Part shown: one piece after another, positions 22,001 through 33,103 of the stretch
Layout: each line of letters opens with the position of its first letter
How positions within the stretch are numbered: position 1 is the stretch's first letter
NCBI GenBank assembly: GCA_037178625.1
Contig: CM074138.1
Location: forward strand, 2,480,001 to 2,544,000
Direction: 5' to 3'
Length of the DNA: 64,000 nt
DNA from: Skeletonema tropicum
Taxonomy: Eukaryota > Bacillariophyta > Thalassiosirophyceae > Thalassiosirales > Thalassiosiraceae
Translations under genes and position numbers: made by a program
Notes under the pieces: generated by a model
The model's database searches: none
Told to the model about the DNA's origin: nothing
Seen by the model: only the letters and a program-made list of their open reading frames with translations

Positions 22001-23610
22001 CCACTCTTCAGCAACCCAATAAAACGTTCCGCCAGATTAGCCCACTGCGTTCCCCTCTCCAACACTCTCAGAGTGGTGCCAACTTCATACAGGAACTTCC
22101 GCACCTCATTACTAGTCTGAGTTCTGTGCGGGTCACAGACGATAGTCGAAGGCACACCAACCTCTTTACAGAAAGCTTTTAGAGCCGCCATATACTCCCC
22201 AGTATTGATGCCCTTCATCAGGTGGCAATAAATGTACCCCTTATCAGAGACATAGACTTGGACAGCAGTGTAGCCTCGGGTGCTCTTAGCCTTTCCAGTA
22301 ACAAACATAGTGTCAGTGTAGAAAACAGTGTCAATGAACCGCTTGTATCGTAGTGCTCGATCATTCGTAGGAAACTCTCTCGACAAGGTGGTGTTTGCTG
22401 AATTCCTCCCAAGCTGCGTTGTTTGTTGGATCGTCCGATGAGCATCCTCCTCTGAAATGCGCCACAGCTTTGACAAACGCTCGGCAGAAACACCAGTAGG
22501 ATTGTTCGACGCCAACGCACTGAAAGTACCAGCAGCCGCAGACAAAATGGCTTCAAAATCTTTCAGAAATAGGTCCTCAACCTCATCACCTGCGGTAGTT
22601 GCACTCCCAGAGGCAACACCATATGCAGTGGAAATATCCAAATCTTCCAGGGCGTCAGCAAGATCATCCTCATTCAAAAGAGAATTAACACTGCTAACTG
22701 CACGAGCTATAGGATCATCAATCACGCCAAACCAACGCTGGTCCTGTACAGGAGCACTATCGTTCATGACGGAAGCAGAGCTAAAGTTGCTCTCGATCAT
22801 ATCATCATACTCCTGGATTGTTAGCCCTTCAACACAAGTATTCTGGAGGTTACTCATGCGCCAACGTATGTCCTCATCATCCTCAATGAGATGAGGCCGT
22901 TCCCTCTTGCTAGGCAGCCGATCATCAATTAGCTCACCTCTATGGTTAAGGAAACTGGCTTCTTCCTCAGCATAGACCTCATTATATGGGTCCCACTCCC
23001 GCCCATTCGGAGTTGCATGGACTACCGGAAATTCATTCCACCGCTGTAATTCATCTGGAGCCATTGCCCGACACTTGAAGTAGGAAAAGATGCCATTCAA
23101 TTGCAAGTGGATCCTCAATTCTGTCCTGGCGTCGTAAATGGAATGTGTCGAAGCAGTTGGATTCGGAGATTGTATCTTTGGCACGTCACTAACCATCAAA
23201 CCAGCCTCCCTAAGGATGAATGGCGGTATCAAATGATGACTCATCGACGGAATGTACAGTGCATTGTACACTACCAAGAGATATAGCATCCCATTATCAT
23301 ATTGATCTTCATACACCACGACCGCGTCTATCACAGGAATATTGTTCAGCGATCCCACCTCACTAGCAAATGCATTAACCTTGACAGTCTTCCCAGTGTA
23401 CCTTAATACTGTGCAATGCTTCCCAAGGCATACCATATTGGCATGTGAATCTAATTCAGCTTGTGTTCCGGGAAGATAATTTGTCCCTCGGGCCTTCCTC
23501 GCGCTGCCAACGTCTACCGCCGATGCTATTGATGTACGCATGCGATCGTCAACACGCTTCTCCCAGAGGCTTCCACCACTACTACCGTTCGTATTATCAT
23601 CAGAACGTAG
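19024..23610 (-). CDS. Copia pol polyprotein (PR-INT-RT-RNase H), with a premature stop
   Basis: The open frame from the Met at 23541 gives 1450 residues to a TAA at 19189-19191. The same frame then stays open for 54 more codons to a TGA at 19024-19026. That tail reads HLVREGVARGEW...NIADLLTKP, the normal copia RNase H ending, so the TAA is a nonsense change. Domains: aspartic protease with DSHAN (residue 31); integrase core with YTDTMF (about 408), CDPHR (about 470) and NLAERF (about 505); reverse transcriptase with LYVDDVL (about 1135); RNase H with FVDADHAGD (about 1350), AEFTAMKEATE and GDNQSV (about 1424). Upstream the frame is open back to a TGA (23611-23613) that ends gag in the same frame. 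The truncated protein keeps all catalytic residues seen here. Confidence 0.9.
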
Positions 23611-24953
23611 TCATTCATTCTTCTTCAATCCACAAATCGACTTAAGAGATAGGATAGCCTGCGCTCCAACAGAAGTAGCAGCAGCAATGTCACTTTGCAT
23701 GCGCGCTTTGGTATCTTCAGAAATTTGAGTGTCAGAGATCTGAGCAGTGTTAGTAGCAGCAGCAGCTGATGTCTCCCCTGCCGTTGGCGGAGCCACGGTG
23801 ACGGAGCCAACGGTACCAGCTGCGCCAGGCGCTTGAGCAGAGAGAGCTTTAATAGCAGCAGCAGCCTTCTGACGCTCCGCATTCTCAGTTTCAGCAGCCA
23901 CACGCTCCTTGATTCCTGGAAGTCCCATAACCACACTGGCAAGTGTTGCAACCGAGTTGGTAAGTTGGTCAAGGCGTGAGGTCGTAGTAGCAGAGACGTT
24001 CGTAGTCTTCTCAGCACCGCCACCTCCACTACCTCTTCCACGGCTACCGCGTCGCGGGATGCTAATACCCTTTGTTGCACGCCATTGGTTTAAATCTTTC
24101 TTCTGAGCAGCAGGTAGTTTGTCATACTCCTTCTTCTCATGCCAACGATACTCAACACCAGATGGACCCTTCCCTTCATTCAGCGTAAGCATCTTGTTGA
24201 ACAGCTTGCTGGACACACCCCTCGGTTTCTTTCGCGGTGACCCCACGGTATCATCCCCATCCAAACCTGAGACCTCTCCCTCCTGAAGTCGAACTCTCCT
24301 CGCTCCCTTCTTGTCACGACCTTCATACTCAGTCTTCGCCAGGTAGATAGCAGCCTTCTCAAAATTATCCATATAGGAATCATCGTCCAAAATGGCATTC
24401 TTACGAATAGCAATGTTAGTATCAGTTGACGTGATACTCTTCAGGAGCCACCCGACCCGAGTACGGTCTGTGTATTCCTGAAGGACACAATGCTCACCGG
24501 CCTGAACATAGAGAGCGTACTGACGGCGATGCTTCTCAACGCAACCAAGGCATCCCATTCGGGGTCAAAGCGCAGAACACTGGTCCAGCGGATGCTGTCC
24601 CAAGTGATGTCACGACGGACAAGCGACAAGTAGTTGACCACCCGAATCATTCCCTTCAACCGCATGACAGTACGGTGGGGCAAACGGTACTTCGGCTGGC
24701 CACGACCACGTTGATCAGTGGTACTGGTAGAAATGGTGGTGTTAATGGAGTCGATGTCATCGGCCTTCATGCCGAGCAAATCAGATGGAGAGGAAATTTC
24801 GGCCTTGAGCGCATCCACAACATTGGTCTCGGTGAGGTAAAGACCATCAACCTGATCGGTGAACCACAGATTGCGCTGCTCATCCGTGAGCTTGTCTCCA
24901 GGTTGGTAGATGGATGTAGAGTAGGTAAGTGCGGCGGAAGCGGCGATTCTCAT
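23611..24953 (-). pseudogene. Copia gag, split by a frameshift
   Basis: The N-terminal part starts at 24953 (MRIAASAALTYST) and stays open to 24441. It is gag-like up to FDPEWDALVA. From about 24545 the gag reading continues in a different frame with EKHRRQYALYVQAGE and EYTDRTRVGWLLKSITSTD, a block conserved in diatom copia gag. That frame runs through a basic and Gly-rich stretch (RRGSRGRGSGGGG) and an Ala/Thr-rich tail to a TGA at 23611-23613. The frameshift lies near 24550 inside gag, so it is unlikely to be programmed. The final TGA lies in the same frame as pol, leaving readthrough or a nonsense mutation as explanations. No CCHC zinc knuckle was seen. Confidence 0.8.
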
Positions 24954-25910
24954 GGTGGAATAGTTGGTGCTGTCAAAATTGGTGATGAATGAGTGCAGGA
25001 AATTGATGGGTTCAGATCAAAAATGAGAGCAAAGATTCGCCAAAAATCAAAAAACAAAATCACAAGAAAATGCGAACCATCGCCAACAAAACGGCGAGAA
25101 CCATTCCCCATAATGCGAAATATACATTCAATTTCCAGAAAGTTTCTGATCTCGTGATCTCCAACTGATTCAACGGCTAACGCTTCGCCGAATTCAGGGT
25201 TCGCTCCTCCAACTGGCACTCATCTGTCTGAGTCGCCTGGCGGCGGTGAATTGCTTGAATATGATGATTTCAAGACGATCGAGTAGAGTTACCGAGACCA
25301 TGCCGCATCATTCATAGGCTGAGTCTCCCCTAACTCACTGCCGGCCATGCTCAGTCATAGCGCACGCTCTGGCAGTATGTCCATCCACAGGGCTATAGGA
25401 TATGGCCTATTCATCTAAGTGTAAGGTAGCTAATCTTAACTCATGAATTGCCAATACAAAACAAGTACACGGTGTACTTCACACAAGCATTATTGGTTTG
25501 ATACTCCGTCCGCGAAACGGGGCTTGGTGCTACAGGGCCACAACCCGTCCCAATAGGGCTGATCATAGTGTCCAAACGGTGGCGCCTGCTTAAGAAGGAT
25601 TTTAAGAATATTAACAGAGTAGCATATAAGTCATCTTCTCTATTTGTGAGCATTTAATATTCTACGGACCAACCCGCCTATGACAGCGTTTGATATACCG
25701 CATCACCTACGAACACCGTAGTGGCTCGTGACCAAGGTCACCGAGAGCTCCAATCTTTATACTCCACTCACAAAGGGAGCCGGCATCTAACGTATCTCAA
25801 TCGGTCGGACTCACGACCTCGACATCAGTTGTGCACCTTTCAGCCTCGCCAGTAGCGCGCTTCCGTAACCACAAACGCAGTAAATAAACGAATGTGTGGG
25901 TCTAATAAAC
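24954..25910 (-). other. 5' leader of the copia element
   Basis: About 960 bases between the 5' LTR and the gag start contain no coding stretch I can support. The sequence directly inside the LTR on the element strand is GTTTATTAGACCCACACATT; I could not assign it to a tRNA primer. Confidence 0.7.
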
Positions 25911-26088
25911 TCTTTAAAGGCACTGCGGAAGCCCTAAGCATCAGCTTATCGGGGCTGCATCGATCAAGTGCATCATTGTTGTGATAATTCATCTCTTAAA
26001 CAAATTATGGCATGAATCTACAGCTATCCAACGCATGCACTTGGAGCACGTCCCAATAGAACAAGACTCCCAGCAGCGAGTTGAAATA
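25911..26088 (-). repeat. 5' LTR of the copia element
   Basis: Identical over 178 bases to 18601-18778. It would carry the element's promoter, but I see no clear TATA box. Confidence 0.9.
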
Positions 26089-26092
26089 AAGT

Positions 26093-26457
26093 GGAATGAA
26101 TCTTTGAGGAGTTGAGCGAGAGAAAAAATGAAAAAGTAACGGAGTTCTCACGTGAAAGAGAACGAACTCTTTCTCATTGGGAAAGAGCTTGGAGTTACAC
26201 AAAGTATAAGTAGCCTGAGATTGATCTCCTCCTCCTCTACATCATAACAGAGAGTCGACTACAATCTGTACAAACTATGTCTTATGGGCAGGCTGGAAGC
26301 CTTTTCTACAAAGCAAAAGCATTTACTGTTGTATAAAGCACCTCAAAACTCAAGCCAAACCCAACACATCACAGGATGAGAAATATCCAAAACTCTCAAA
26401 AAGCAATACACACATCATCTCAAAAACTCCTTCAGTGACGAGGCCATGACCAAAAAA
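26093..26457. other. Intergenic between copia and the G8 gene
   Basis: This stretch follows the retrotransposon target site. It holds an imperfect inverted repeat near 26155-26190 (AAGAGAACGAACTCTTTCTC) and the 3' side of the G8-domain gene. No gene is seen. Confidence 0.5.
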
Positions 26458-29400
26458 TTACTCACTCTCTTCTGGGGGGATAAGGCAGCTGGTATCATAA
26501 AAGTGTTCACAGATTCGTCCCGAGTCCCGAATAGCTCCAGCGCAGCATCCATCACAGCCACCGGGGCCATGGTTACAGCAGTCGGAACCACCACACTTCC
26601 CACCGCACTGACTAGAGCAGCAAATATCACCGCTCGATGCAGCCTTGTGGCAGTAGTCAGTTGCCATACCAGATTGGTTGAAGGTGAAGTCATCGGCGGA
26701 GATGTAGTTTGAGCACTTGGGCGTTCCGTGTGCTGCTACATTCACCCACTCGGGGATGACAACTTCGTTATTGTCGTTGTAGAAAACACCAGTATAGCTG
26801 CCGGGAGGGAGGACTAAGAAGAAGATCCTTTCGGTAGCCTTTATCGATATGGCGAGAACGAAACGAGTTAGAAATCTCTCTGCAAAACATCTCGTAAATC
26901 AGGAAAAGATGGACCTTCATCTCATATCCTTACCTTGTTACGGCCATTGTAAGACATCGTCCATTCCTTCCCATCTTCATTGACCAAACTCATTTTGGAG
27001 GCGTAAGCACCCTTTGGCTCGATTTCAACAGACCTTAAACATACACCCTTGCAGTAGTAGGAACAGCCATCTGGTTGATACACATTACTTCCAGAGTATG
27101 AGATGGGATCGCACACTCCTTCGGGCAAGAAAGCTACCATACCCTCTCGCCCTGCTACAATAAAGCCTGGCTGGCCATGAGAAGGCTCCTGGGGAGCTAT
27201 CAATGTCCCAGTATCGTCCTCCAAATACGAATGGTAATACGACATTCCACACTTGAAGTAGGGGTAGGAGGTGCTCGCACTGTTAACAATGCTCACATCA
27301 GTCGCATTGATAGGATTACCAAAACCTCTCTGATTATAATTCCTATCATCTTTGTAGAATTCAAATGTTTTCGAATTCTTAAAGTTCTTCAAGATAACGC
27401 CATGAAGTGCTAACGAATCTGGAACAGCATCGTCTGCGTTCACATCTGAATTGATTGATGCATACACCCCTCTGCTGGTATGTGGGTAATTATCAGACCC
27501 TCCATTGAGTCGATACTTGTAGTCATCTGACATTGCATCGATGGTTGAGTCCTGCAATGTCACAATACTATTGAATGCACCATATCGCACATGGAACATG
27601 TTATCTGCCATGAGCGAATTTCGTATAGTGACTTTGCCTGTGTTATGGAACTTCAATCCATCGACTAATGAAGGACAAAATTAGTTCATTGTTATACAAA
27701 AGCAAAAGAGCAAGACAGTGAAACAAGCCACAAGCACACTTACATCCGTTTTTGTAGGCTTTGAATCCATCCAAAATTGCACCTAGCTCAGGTTTCCAGC
27801 CAGGGCGGTACGTCGTTAAACCTTGCTCTGCATTACTGTGGGCGACATTATCTCTAAACGCCATCTCAAAGAGCTGATTCGACTGCAGTGTAGTGTAGTG
27901 TGAGGGGTGTCAACGCAACGAGTTGTTAGCTACACCAAAAGAACATGAAAAGGAAGATTAACTTATCTACACTCACCTGCTTGTCTTTCATCTCAAACCA
28001 GAAACCCTGCACTTCCGATCCAGCCGCCACATTTCCAGCCCACTCATTCATTGCAGACCTGACCCAAAAACTTGCGGCGATATGGGTGTTATCGATGAAA
28101 TCGGGGGAATCTGACTGACCATTCCACTTGTGCAGCTTTCGCGTGCGCACGGCCAAGTTAGACAGAAATTTGTTGTTCCGCTCATCGCCTGTTTCAGTTG
28201 CATAGCAGTGCCCACGGGTATTGTGCGAGACATTGTCTTCCACGGTAACCTCGTCGGTGCTGTGAATAAAGACGCATCGCTGATTTGAGTCTACGATTAC
28301 ATTCTTCGAGACAACAGAGCTAGAGCTTGAACCACACATGTGAAAATGGATGGGGTACCTGCCAAGGATTCCAGATTGACCAAAGTTTTCAATCCTAACA
28401 CCAGCGATGTGTTGCTTGGCAGAAGTGTGGAAGATGATTAAATGACCACCGATATCATTCTCTACAGTGGACGTGAAAGTAACTGCTCTGCTCAAGCTTG
28501 CCACTTCAACAGCATATTCGCTGGCAGTATACTCCAAGTCATCTGTACCTCCATGTTGGCAGGCGGTATCATATACATCGGTGCACGTCCTCGTCATTGA
28601 GCCGGTGCAGCATTTAGAGCCACCACCTGGCCGACTACTACACCCAGAGCCTCCGCATGTACCACAAGAGGCTGCGCAGCAGTGCGTTCCAAATCTATCA
28701 ATCCCTGTGCATAGGACAACAGAAATAGATCATTAATAACCATGCCGTATCAAAGTTGTAGAATGGAAAGATGCAAACTGAAACATGCTAAAACACGTAC
28801 CATTGAAACAGGAGGGAATGACAGTCTTCTCTACCCCAGGCAACACATCCAAAATAGGAGTTTCGATATCAACCACCCCAGTTATTGGATCAACAGACGC
28901 AATGATTACTTTCTTATCATCATCCCAATTGGTCGTACTAGATGTAATAAGAATCTCATCTCCCGGATTGACACACGAAGCAAATTCCGGATCCACCTTG
29001 AGCTGCGTATCCGAAACTTTGTACAGTAATCTTGTCCAGCTTGGGCAATCCGTATCCACCGCGTCAATATTGAGTTGACCCCCTGCTACAACGATGGGCT
29101 TGAAACCAACATTCACCCCCTCCAATCCTGTCGACTCATGGGGATAAAATGTCACCTCTTCTTCCCCATACAAGTTAATTACTACCTGATTGCCCTCGTG
29201 CGGCTTTACCATGTCGAGCATACCCTGCACAAATAGTGCTTTGAGTTGAATCTCGACATTTGCAGATGGAGGGAAGATCAACCTGCCAACAACATCCATA
29301 CCATTGGGCAGTGTTACAACCTCTCCATCTGTGTAGTCGACGTATGCGCAGGTGTTGCACGGGATGGTCACATGAGGAGAGGGATCATTTCCGGCTGTCG

Positions 29401-29569
29401 TAATGAGTGTTGAGAGAGGTGTTGCGGAGGCAATATCGCACGAGTGAATATCGATGTTGCAGGATAGCGGATTATAGGATACCATTGATGCAGTTGCGCT
29501 GCCGAAGAGGCTGCTTGAGGCTATGGCAGCCGCTGCGAAGGAGGAAGCCGCCGCAGAGATGATCATCAT
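26458..29569 (-). CDS. Secreted G8-domain / PbH1-repeat protein (CEMIP/TMEM2-like)
   Basis: Five exons: 29569-28801, 28704-27977, 27882-27744, 27664-26934 and 26838-26458. Junctions are GT-AG (a CTAAC branch-point word precedes the last acceptor) and the spliced length is 2748 bases, giving 915 residues. The N-terminus is an Ala/Ser-rich signal peptide (about 28 residues). A G8 domain spans about residues 45-190 ([28 protein letters not shown]). A Cys-rich module follows ([14 protein letters not shown], about 265). Right-handed beta-helix repeats then carry [10 protein letters not shown] and [17 protein letters not shown] second Cys-rich module ([16 protein letters not shown]) closes the protein. 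This resembles the CEMIP/TMEM2 group, some members of which degrade hyaluronan; the substrate here is unknown. It is probably secreted or cell-wall associated. Confidence 0.85.
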
Positions 29570-29665
29570 CTTCTTTTGCTTTGTTTGTGAGCGAGCAGCG
29601 AGCTGCGAGCTAGAGATAGAGGCCTTTTTGCTTTATTTGCAAGAATGAATGAAGGCAGTTCAGAT

Positions 29666-29691
29666 GTGACGTGATTCACAGCTCACGTCAC
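29666..29691. promoter_or_regulatory. GTGACGTGA inverted repeat upstream of the G8 gene
   Basis: Perfect 9-base arms GTGACGTGA (29666-29674) and TCACGTCAC (29683-29691) are separated by eight bases, about 97-122 bases upstream of the start at 29569. Each arm contains TGACGTG, a bZIP/bHLH-type core, so this is a candidate regulatory site of that gene. Confidence 0.45.
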
Positions 29692-30225
29692 AGCAAAACA
29701 AACCACGATCACAAAGGAAAAAGTGTTCCCGTCTCAAGAACAAAATGACTACTTATGTAGGAGTTCGTTTAGTTAGTTAGGGTTATATAGGGTTCGTGAT
29801 AGAAGTAAATGTGGAGTGGTACCTAAGTGCGCAACCCAAGTCATCTGGTGGCCGGCACCCCTCCCTCAGGATCTTCAGACTGTCTGCCTGAGTCACTTGG
29901 AGGACTCAGCACAGGCCGGCAAAATGATCTGCATTTACCTCCTATCAACGCTGTCTTCCTTTTAACTTTTAAGCTTCAATACTTCTTGACAAGAAGTTAC
30001 TTCATCTCCATGATGATGAATATGTTTTATCTCAAGCTTCCTACCTCTTCAACTTCAATTTCCCCTTTGCTCTTGAACAATGGCAGTGGTGATTGCAGTG
30101 GAGCATCGCTCAAGCTCAAATCGATTTAGCTCCAGACTGATTCTCTAATAGACGAGTTTTGATCCCTCAGGATCTGTAACTAGTTCCAGACCGAACCTAT
30201 ACAGACGAATCTTGCTCCCTCGCTC
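29692..30225. other. Intergenic, no gene supported
   Basis: A 100-codon plus-strand frame at 29827-30129 has no recognisable content and I do not call it. The region otherwise holds CCTCAGGATCT words (near 29872 and 30164) and little else. Confidence 0.5.
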
Positions 30226-30534
30226 ACGGACAGATGGAGCAGAAGCGATGCTAGTGGCTGATATATGAGAGGTCCAGTGTAGGCTGGCCAGTAGCACCTC
30301 AAGCTATCACATCGTATCAATCGTCGTCAATTTGCGCATGAGTCGCTTCTCTAGTGGCCCATTATACTCGGTGGCGATACTATACAAGCACATTAGCACT
30401 GCGCAGACGGATAGATGGAGCAGAAGCGATGCTACAGCCTCGTGGCTGAATATGAGTGGTCCAGTGTGGGCTGGCCAGCAGCGCCAAGGTATCATATCGT
30501 ATCAATCGTCGTCAATTTGCGCATGAGCCGCTTC
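30226..30534. repeat. Imperfect direct repeat, two units
   Basis: Units at about 30226-30352 and 30406-30534 share CAGATGGAGCAGAAGCGATG-like starts, GGTCCAGTGT and CGTATCAATCGTCGTCAATT, with small indels. No coding function is evident. Confidence 0.8.
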
Positions 30535-30582
30535 TGTGGCCCGGTTGTTAAGGAACATGTGTAACAAGGAACATCGCTCAAA

Positions 30583-30940
30583 TCAATAAATGTTCGAAAT
30601 CTTTTTGTCTAGTGCCCCTTGACCTCTGTATTTGAAGAATGCTCTTGCATAATCAGTTGCTGCTTCTTCTTCATTCCCATAAACACCAATGAATCGGCTC
30701 TTTGCTCTTTCCGTCGATTATGATTCGTGCCTTCCATTTGCTGGTCTTTTCATCAAAAGTGACACCAGTATGTATATTTTGAAGCCCCCTCTTTTATTTG
30801 ACTGGCACGCTTGGTATTGGCGGCTGTAGAGGAACGCCATCCAAATCGATTTTGAGTGCATCAGTGTCAACCTTCTGGCGCTTCTTCGTCTCTTTGCCGC
30901 CTTTGATTGGATCTTTAACGCAGCCTGAGCTCGAGGCCAT
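30583..30940 (-). pseudogene. AP2-domain gene, broken
   Basis: From MASSSGCVKDPIKGG (30940) the frame runs through a Lys-rich region to an in-frame TAA near 30794. The same frame then continues with HTGVTFDEKTSKWKARIII, the first strands of an AP2 DNA-binding domain. After DGKSK the reading shifts by one base to FIGVYGNEEEAATDYARAFF, the rest of the AP2 domain with its helix, and ends KKISNIY with a stop at 30583. One nonsense codon and one frameshift make it non-functional. AP2 domains occur in transcription factors and in homing endonucleases; nothing here decides which. A second decayed AP2 gene lies at 55836-56016. Confidence 0.75.
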
Positions 30941-31057
30941 CACCAGCCAAGAAAATAATGAAAATAATTTCCACAACTTATCGTGATAAAATAAGCAGCT
31001 TAAACAAAGCTATCGAGACCCACTGTGCACTAATTCTTCCTAGAATTAAATACAACC

Positions 31058-31586
31058 ATAAAGGCCGTGCATCCCGCCAAAATCTTCACTTTTTGCACCC
31101 GGAGCCTTTTTTCAATTTTTTTTGTTAGTGAAATGCTCTAGCTTTGGGCCACAATGGCCAAAATTATATTTCGGAGAGTTGCCCAATATGCTTTCCCAGT
31201 AGCACCATCCTTTTGTCGACCATAATGGGGGTTCTATACATGTGTTGACTGGCCGATAATTCCAATGCTCCGCTGAGAAATGCATGTGAGAGTCCACTGC
31301 ATTTTTGCTAGACAAATTTGGCAGACCATCAGCCATCAAAGCTAGTACCAAGCTAGAGAGCACCTTCAAATGCATATCTCGACGAAAATATACGGCTTCA
31401 CCACCTGCCCCTCAGTATATATACTTACATAATAGTCACCTAAAGGATAGTATCTCGGGACAAGCATGTAAACCACTTCCCTGAAACTTAATTTTGGCCA
31501 CCATGGCCCAAAGCTAGAGCATTTCACTAACAAAAAAATTGCGGGAAAGGCTCCGGGTGCAAAAAATCGACCTGCACGGCCTTTAT
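31058..31586 (-). mobile_element. Inverted-repeat element (MITE-like), complete copy
   Basis: Imperfect terminal inverted repeats of about 105-115 bases face each other: ATAAAGGCCGTGCA...TTTTTGCACCCGGAGCC on the left and its complement on the right, with the shared inner word GTTAGTGAAATGCTCTAGCT. The roughly 300-base core carries an 87-codon minus-strand frame (31375-31112) reading MADGLPNLSSKNAVDSHMHF and HWNYRPVNTC. A related truncated copy at 62481-62840 retains most of this reading (MADGRPNLSSKN, SHMHFSAG). The pattern is that of a small non-autonomous transposon or of a foldback gene-derived element. No clear target-site duplication was found. It ends 110 bases before the NAA40-like gene. 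Confidence 0.75.
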
Positions 31587-31695
31587 TCTACAAAGCTTAA
31601 AATTCTACAAAGCTTAAAAAAGAACGATCTGAGCTCCAGGGGCGCTTATTCCACTTTTGGCTGCAACATCCTCCTCCTGTCATTTTTTTTTCACC

Positions 31696-32574
31696 ATGGC
31701 CAAGTCAAGCAAGCGCCGTCAAAACAACACCGGCGCCTCGGCCAAGAAGCAACTCAAACGAATCCTCGCCCATGCCAATGCTCAATCCAACCCGTTGACA
31801 GCCTTACCATCTGCATTTCGAACTGTTAACATCGCACCTCATAAAAATAGCGCTGGCGAAACTACTAATAATAATGATGACGATGATGCACCCACCAAAA
31901 GTGCAACAATCCACTATTACAAATCGCCACTGCCCGAGTCGATATTGACGCAGTGTCTCGTTTTATTTGAAGCGAATATGGGCGATATGTATCGGAACAG
32001 CGAGTGGGGGCTGGATATGGAAGAGAAGAGGAAGGAGTTGCTGCATGAGGATGCTAGATTTTTGATCATCATTTTGGACGATGATCATGATTGTAATGAT
32101 TGTGGGGAGAATCATACTGCCTTACCGTCAAATGACAACGATGCAAACGACAATGCTGATAATGATCAAACCGCCACTAACGATACGAATGATACACAAC
32201 AAAAAGAAGCAGTAATCGGCTTCGCCCACTTCCGCTACGAACCAGACGAAGACTCACCACACAACCCCCTCTCCCCCATAACCTACCTCTACGAACTCCA
32301 AATATCACACAGCTTCACCTCTCACGGTCTAGGACGAACACTCATGACTTTAATTGAATTACTATCGATGCAACTCGACATGACAAAAGTTATCCTTACA
32401 GTGTTCAAGTGTAATACGGGGGCAATGAGGTTTTATTTGCACAAGTTGAAGGGGTATGATGTGGATGAGTGTAGTCCAAGTAATTTTGAGGGGGAGGAGG
32501 ATGTGGATTATGAGATTTTGAGTAAGAGAATTATGAGTGGAAAGAAGAAGAGTGGAGGGAGTGGATCTGGATAG
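31696..32574 (+). CDS. NatD/NAA40-like N-alpha-acetyltransferase
   Basis: A 292-residue protein. The start at 31696 is chosen because CACCATGG is a good context and the protein then opens MAKSSKRRQ; the frame extends 13 codons upstream. Features are those of NAA40, which acetylates the N-termini of histones H2A and H4: MYRNSEWGLDMEEKRKELLHEDARFLI (residues about 98-125), AVIGFAHFRYE, YLYELQI, GLGRTLMTLIELLSM (acetyl-CoA loop), KVILTVFKCNTGAMRFYLHKL and DECSPSNF...YEILSKR. A long Asp/Asn/Thr-rich insertion (about residues 130-175) splits the GNAT fold between strands. In the acetyl-CoA loop the usual Arg/Gln at the first position is Thr (T-S-H-G-L-G). The C-terminus is Lys/Gly/Ser-rich. Confidence 0.85.
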   Translation: MAKSSKRRQNNTGASAKKQLKRILAHANAQSNPLTALPSAFRTVNIAPHKNSAGETTNNNDDDDAPTKSATIHYYKSPLPESILTQCLVLFEANMGDMYRNSEWGLDMEEKRKELLHEDARFLIIILDDDHDCNDCGENHTALPSNDNDANDNADNDQTATNDTNDTQQKEAVIGFAHFRYEPDEDSPHNPLSPITYLYELQISHSFTSHGLGRTLMTLIELLSMQLDMTKVILTVFKCNTGAMRFYLHKLKGYDVDECSPSNFEGEEDVDYEILSKRIMSGKKKSGGSGSG

Positions 32575-33103
32575 TGATGTTGAGCCGAGGAGTTATGGAT
32601 ATGGATAGTCGGTGCAAGTAACATAAATGATTCCTTGATCCTGAATATTGTATTCAAAGTAGACTTGGACTACACTTCATTATTTGAGGAATAGAATGGT
32701 CACTGTCTCTTCAATTTGAGAGCAGCTGAAGCCATACTTACTTATCAAGAGGCAGGAGAGTGAATGATGAATGTAGGCACGGTACCTAGGTGCCAAAAGA
32801 GGAATAAGCGCCTATGGAGCGAAGATTGGACTTATTTAAGCTTTTAATTACTACGGATATAAAAGTCATAGAAGTAATTATCTACGAATTAATGCTAGGA
32901 ATAAGCTACATAGTATTAAGCCGCTTATTCCAGCAGGTTAAGATTTCCCCAAATAAAACAAGAATTTAAAGACGTCTGATAGATGGGTCCTCTCTGAGGC
33001 AACATTATCTATGATGAGTAATAAAGATCTTTGGTGCAGCAGCGTTATGTCCCACTCCACGAATATATGATAAATGAAGAGAGAGGATCAATGATCACCT
33101 CTA
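32575..33103. other. Convergent intergenic region
   Basis: This AT-rich stretch lies between the ends of the NAA40-like gene (plus) and the helicase gene (minus). No gene or clear repeat is seen. Confidence 0.5.

Larger units (their letters stand above)
18601..26088 (-). mobile_element. Ty1/copia LTR retrotransposon (full length, 7.5 kb)
   Basis: Two identical 178-base direct repeats (18601-18778 and 25911-26088) flank gag and pol reading right to left. The tetranucleotide AAGT directly before the left repeat (18597-18600) recurs directly after the right one (26089-26092), as a short target-site duplication. A polypurine tract TTGAGGGGAG (minus strand, 18779-18788) abuts the 3' LTR. Domain order is gag, protease, integrase, reverse transcriptase, RNase H, which defines Ty1/copia. 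Identical LTRs imply recent insertion, yet gag has a frameshift, gag and pol are separated by an in-frame TGA, and pol has an in-frame TAA 55 codons before its natural end. The element may be a recently dead or non-autonomous copy, or some lesions may be sequence errors. Confidence 0.95.
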
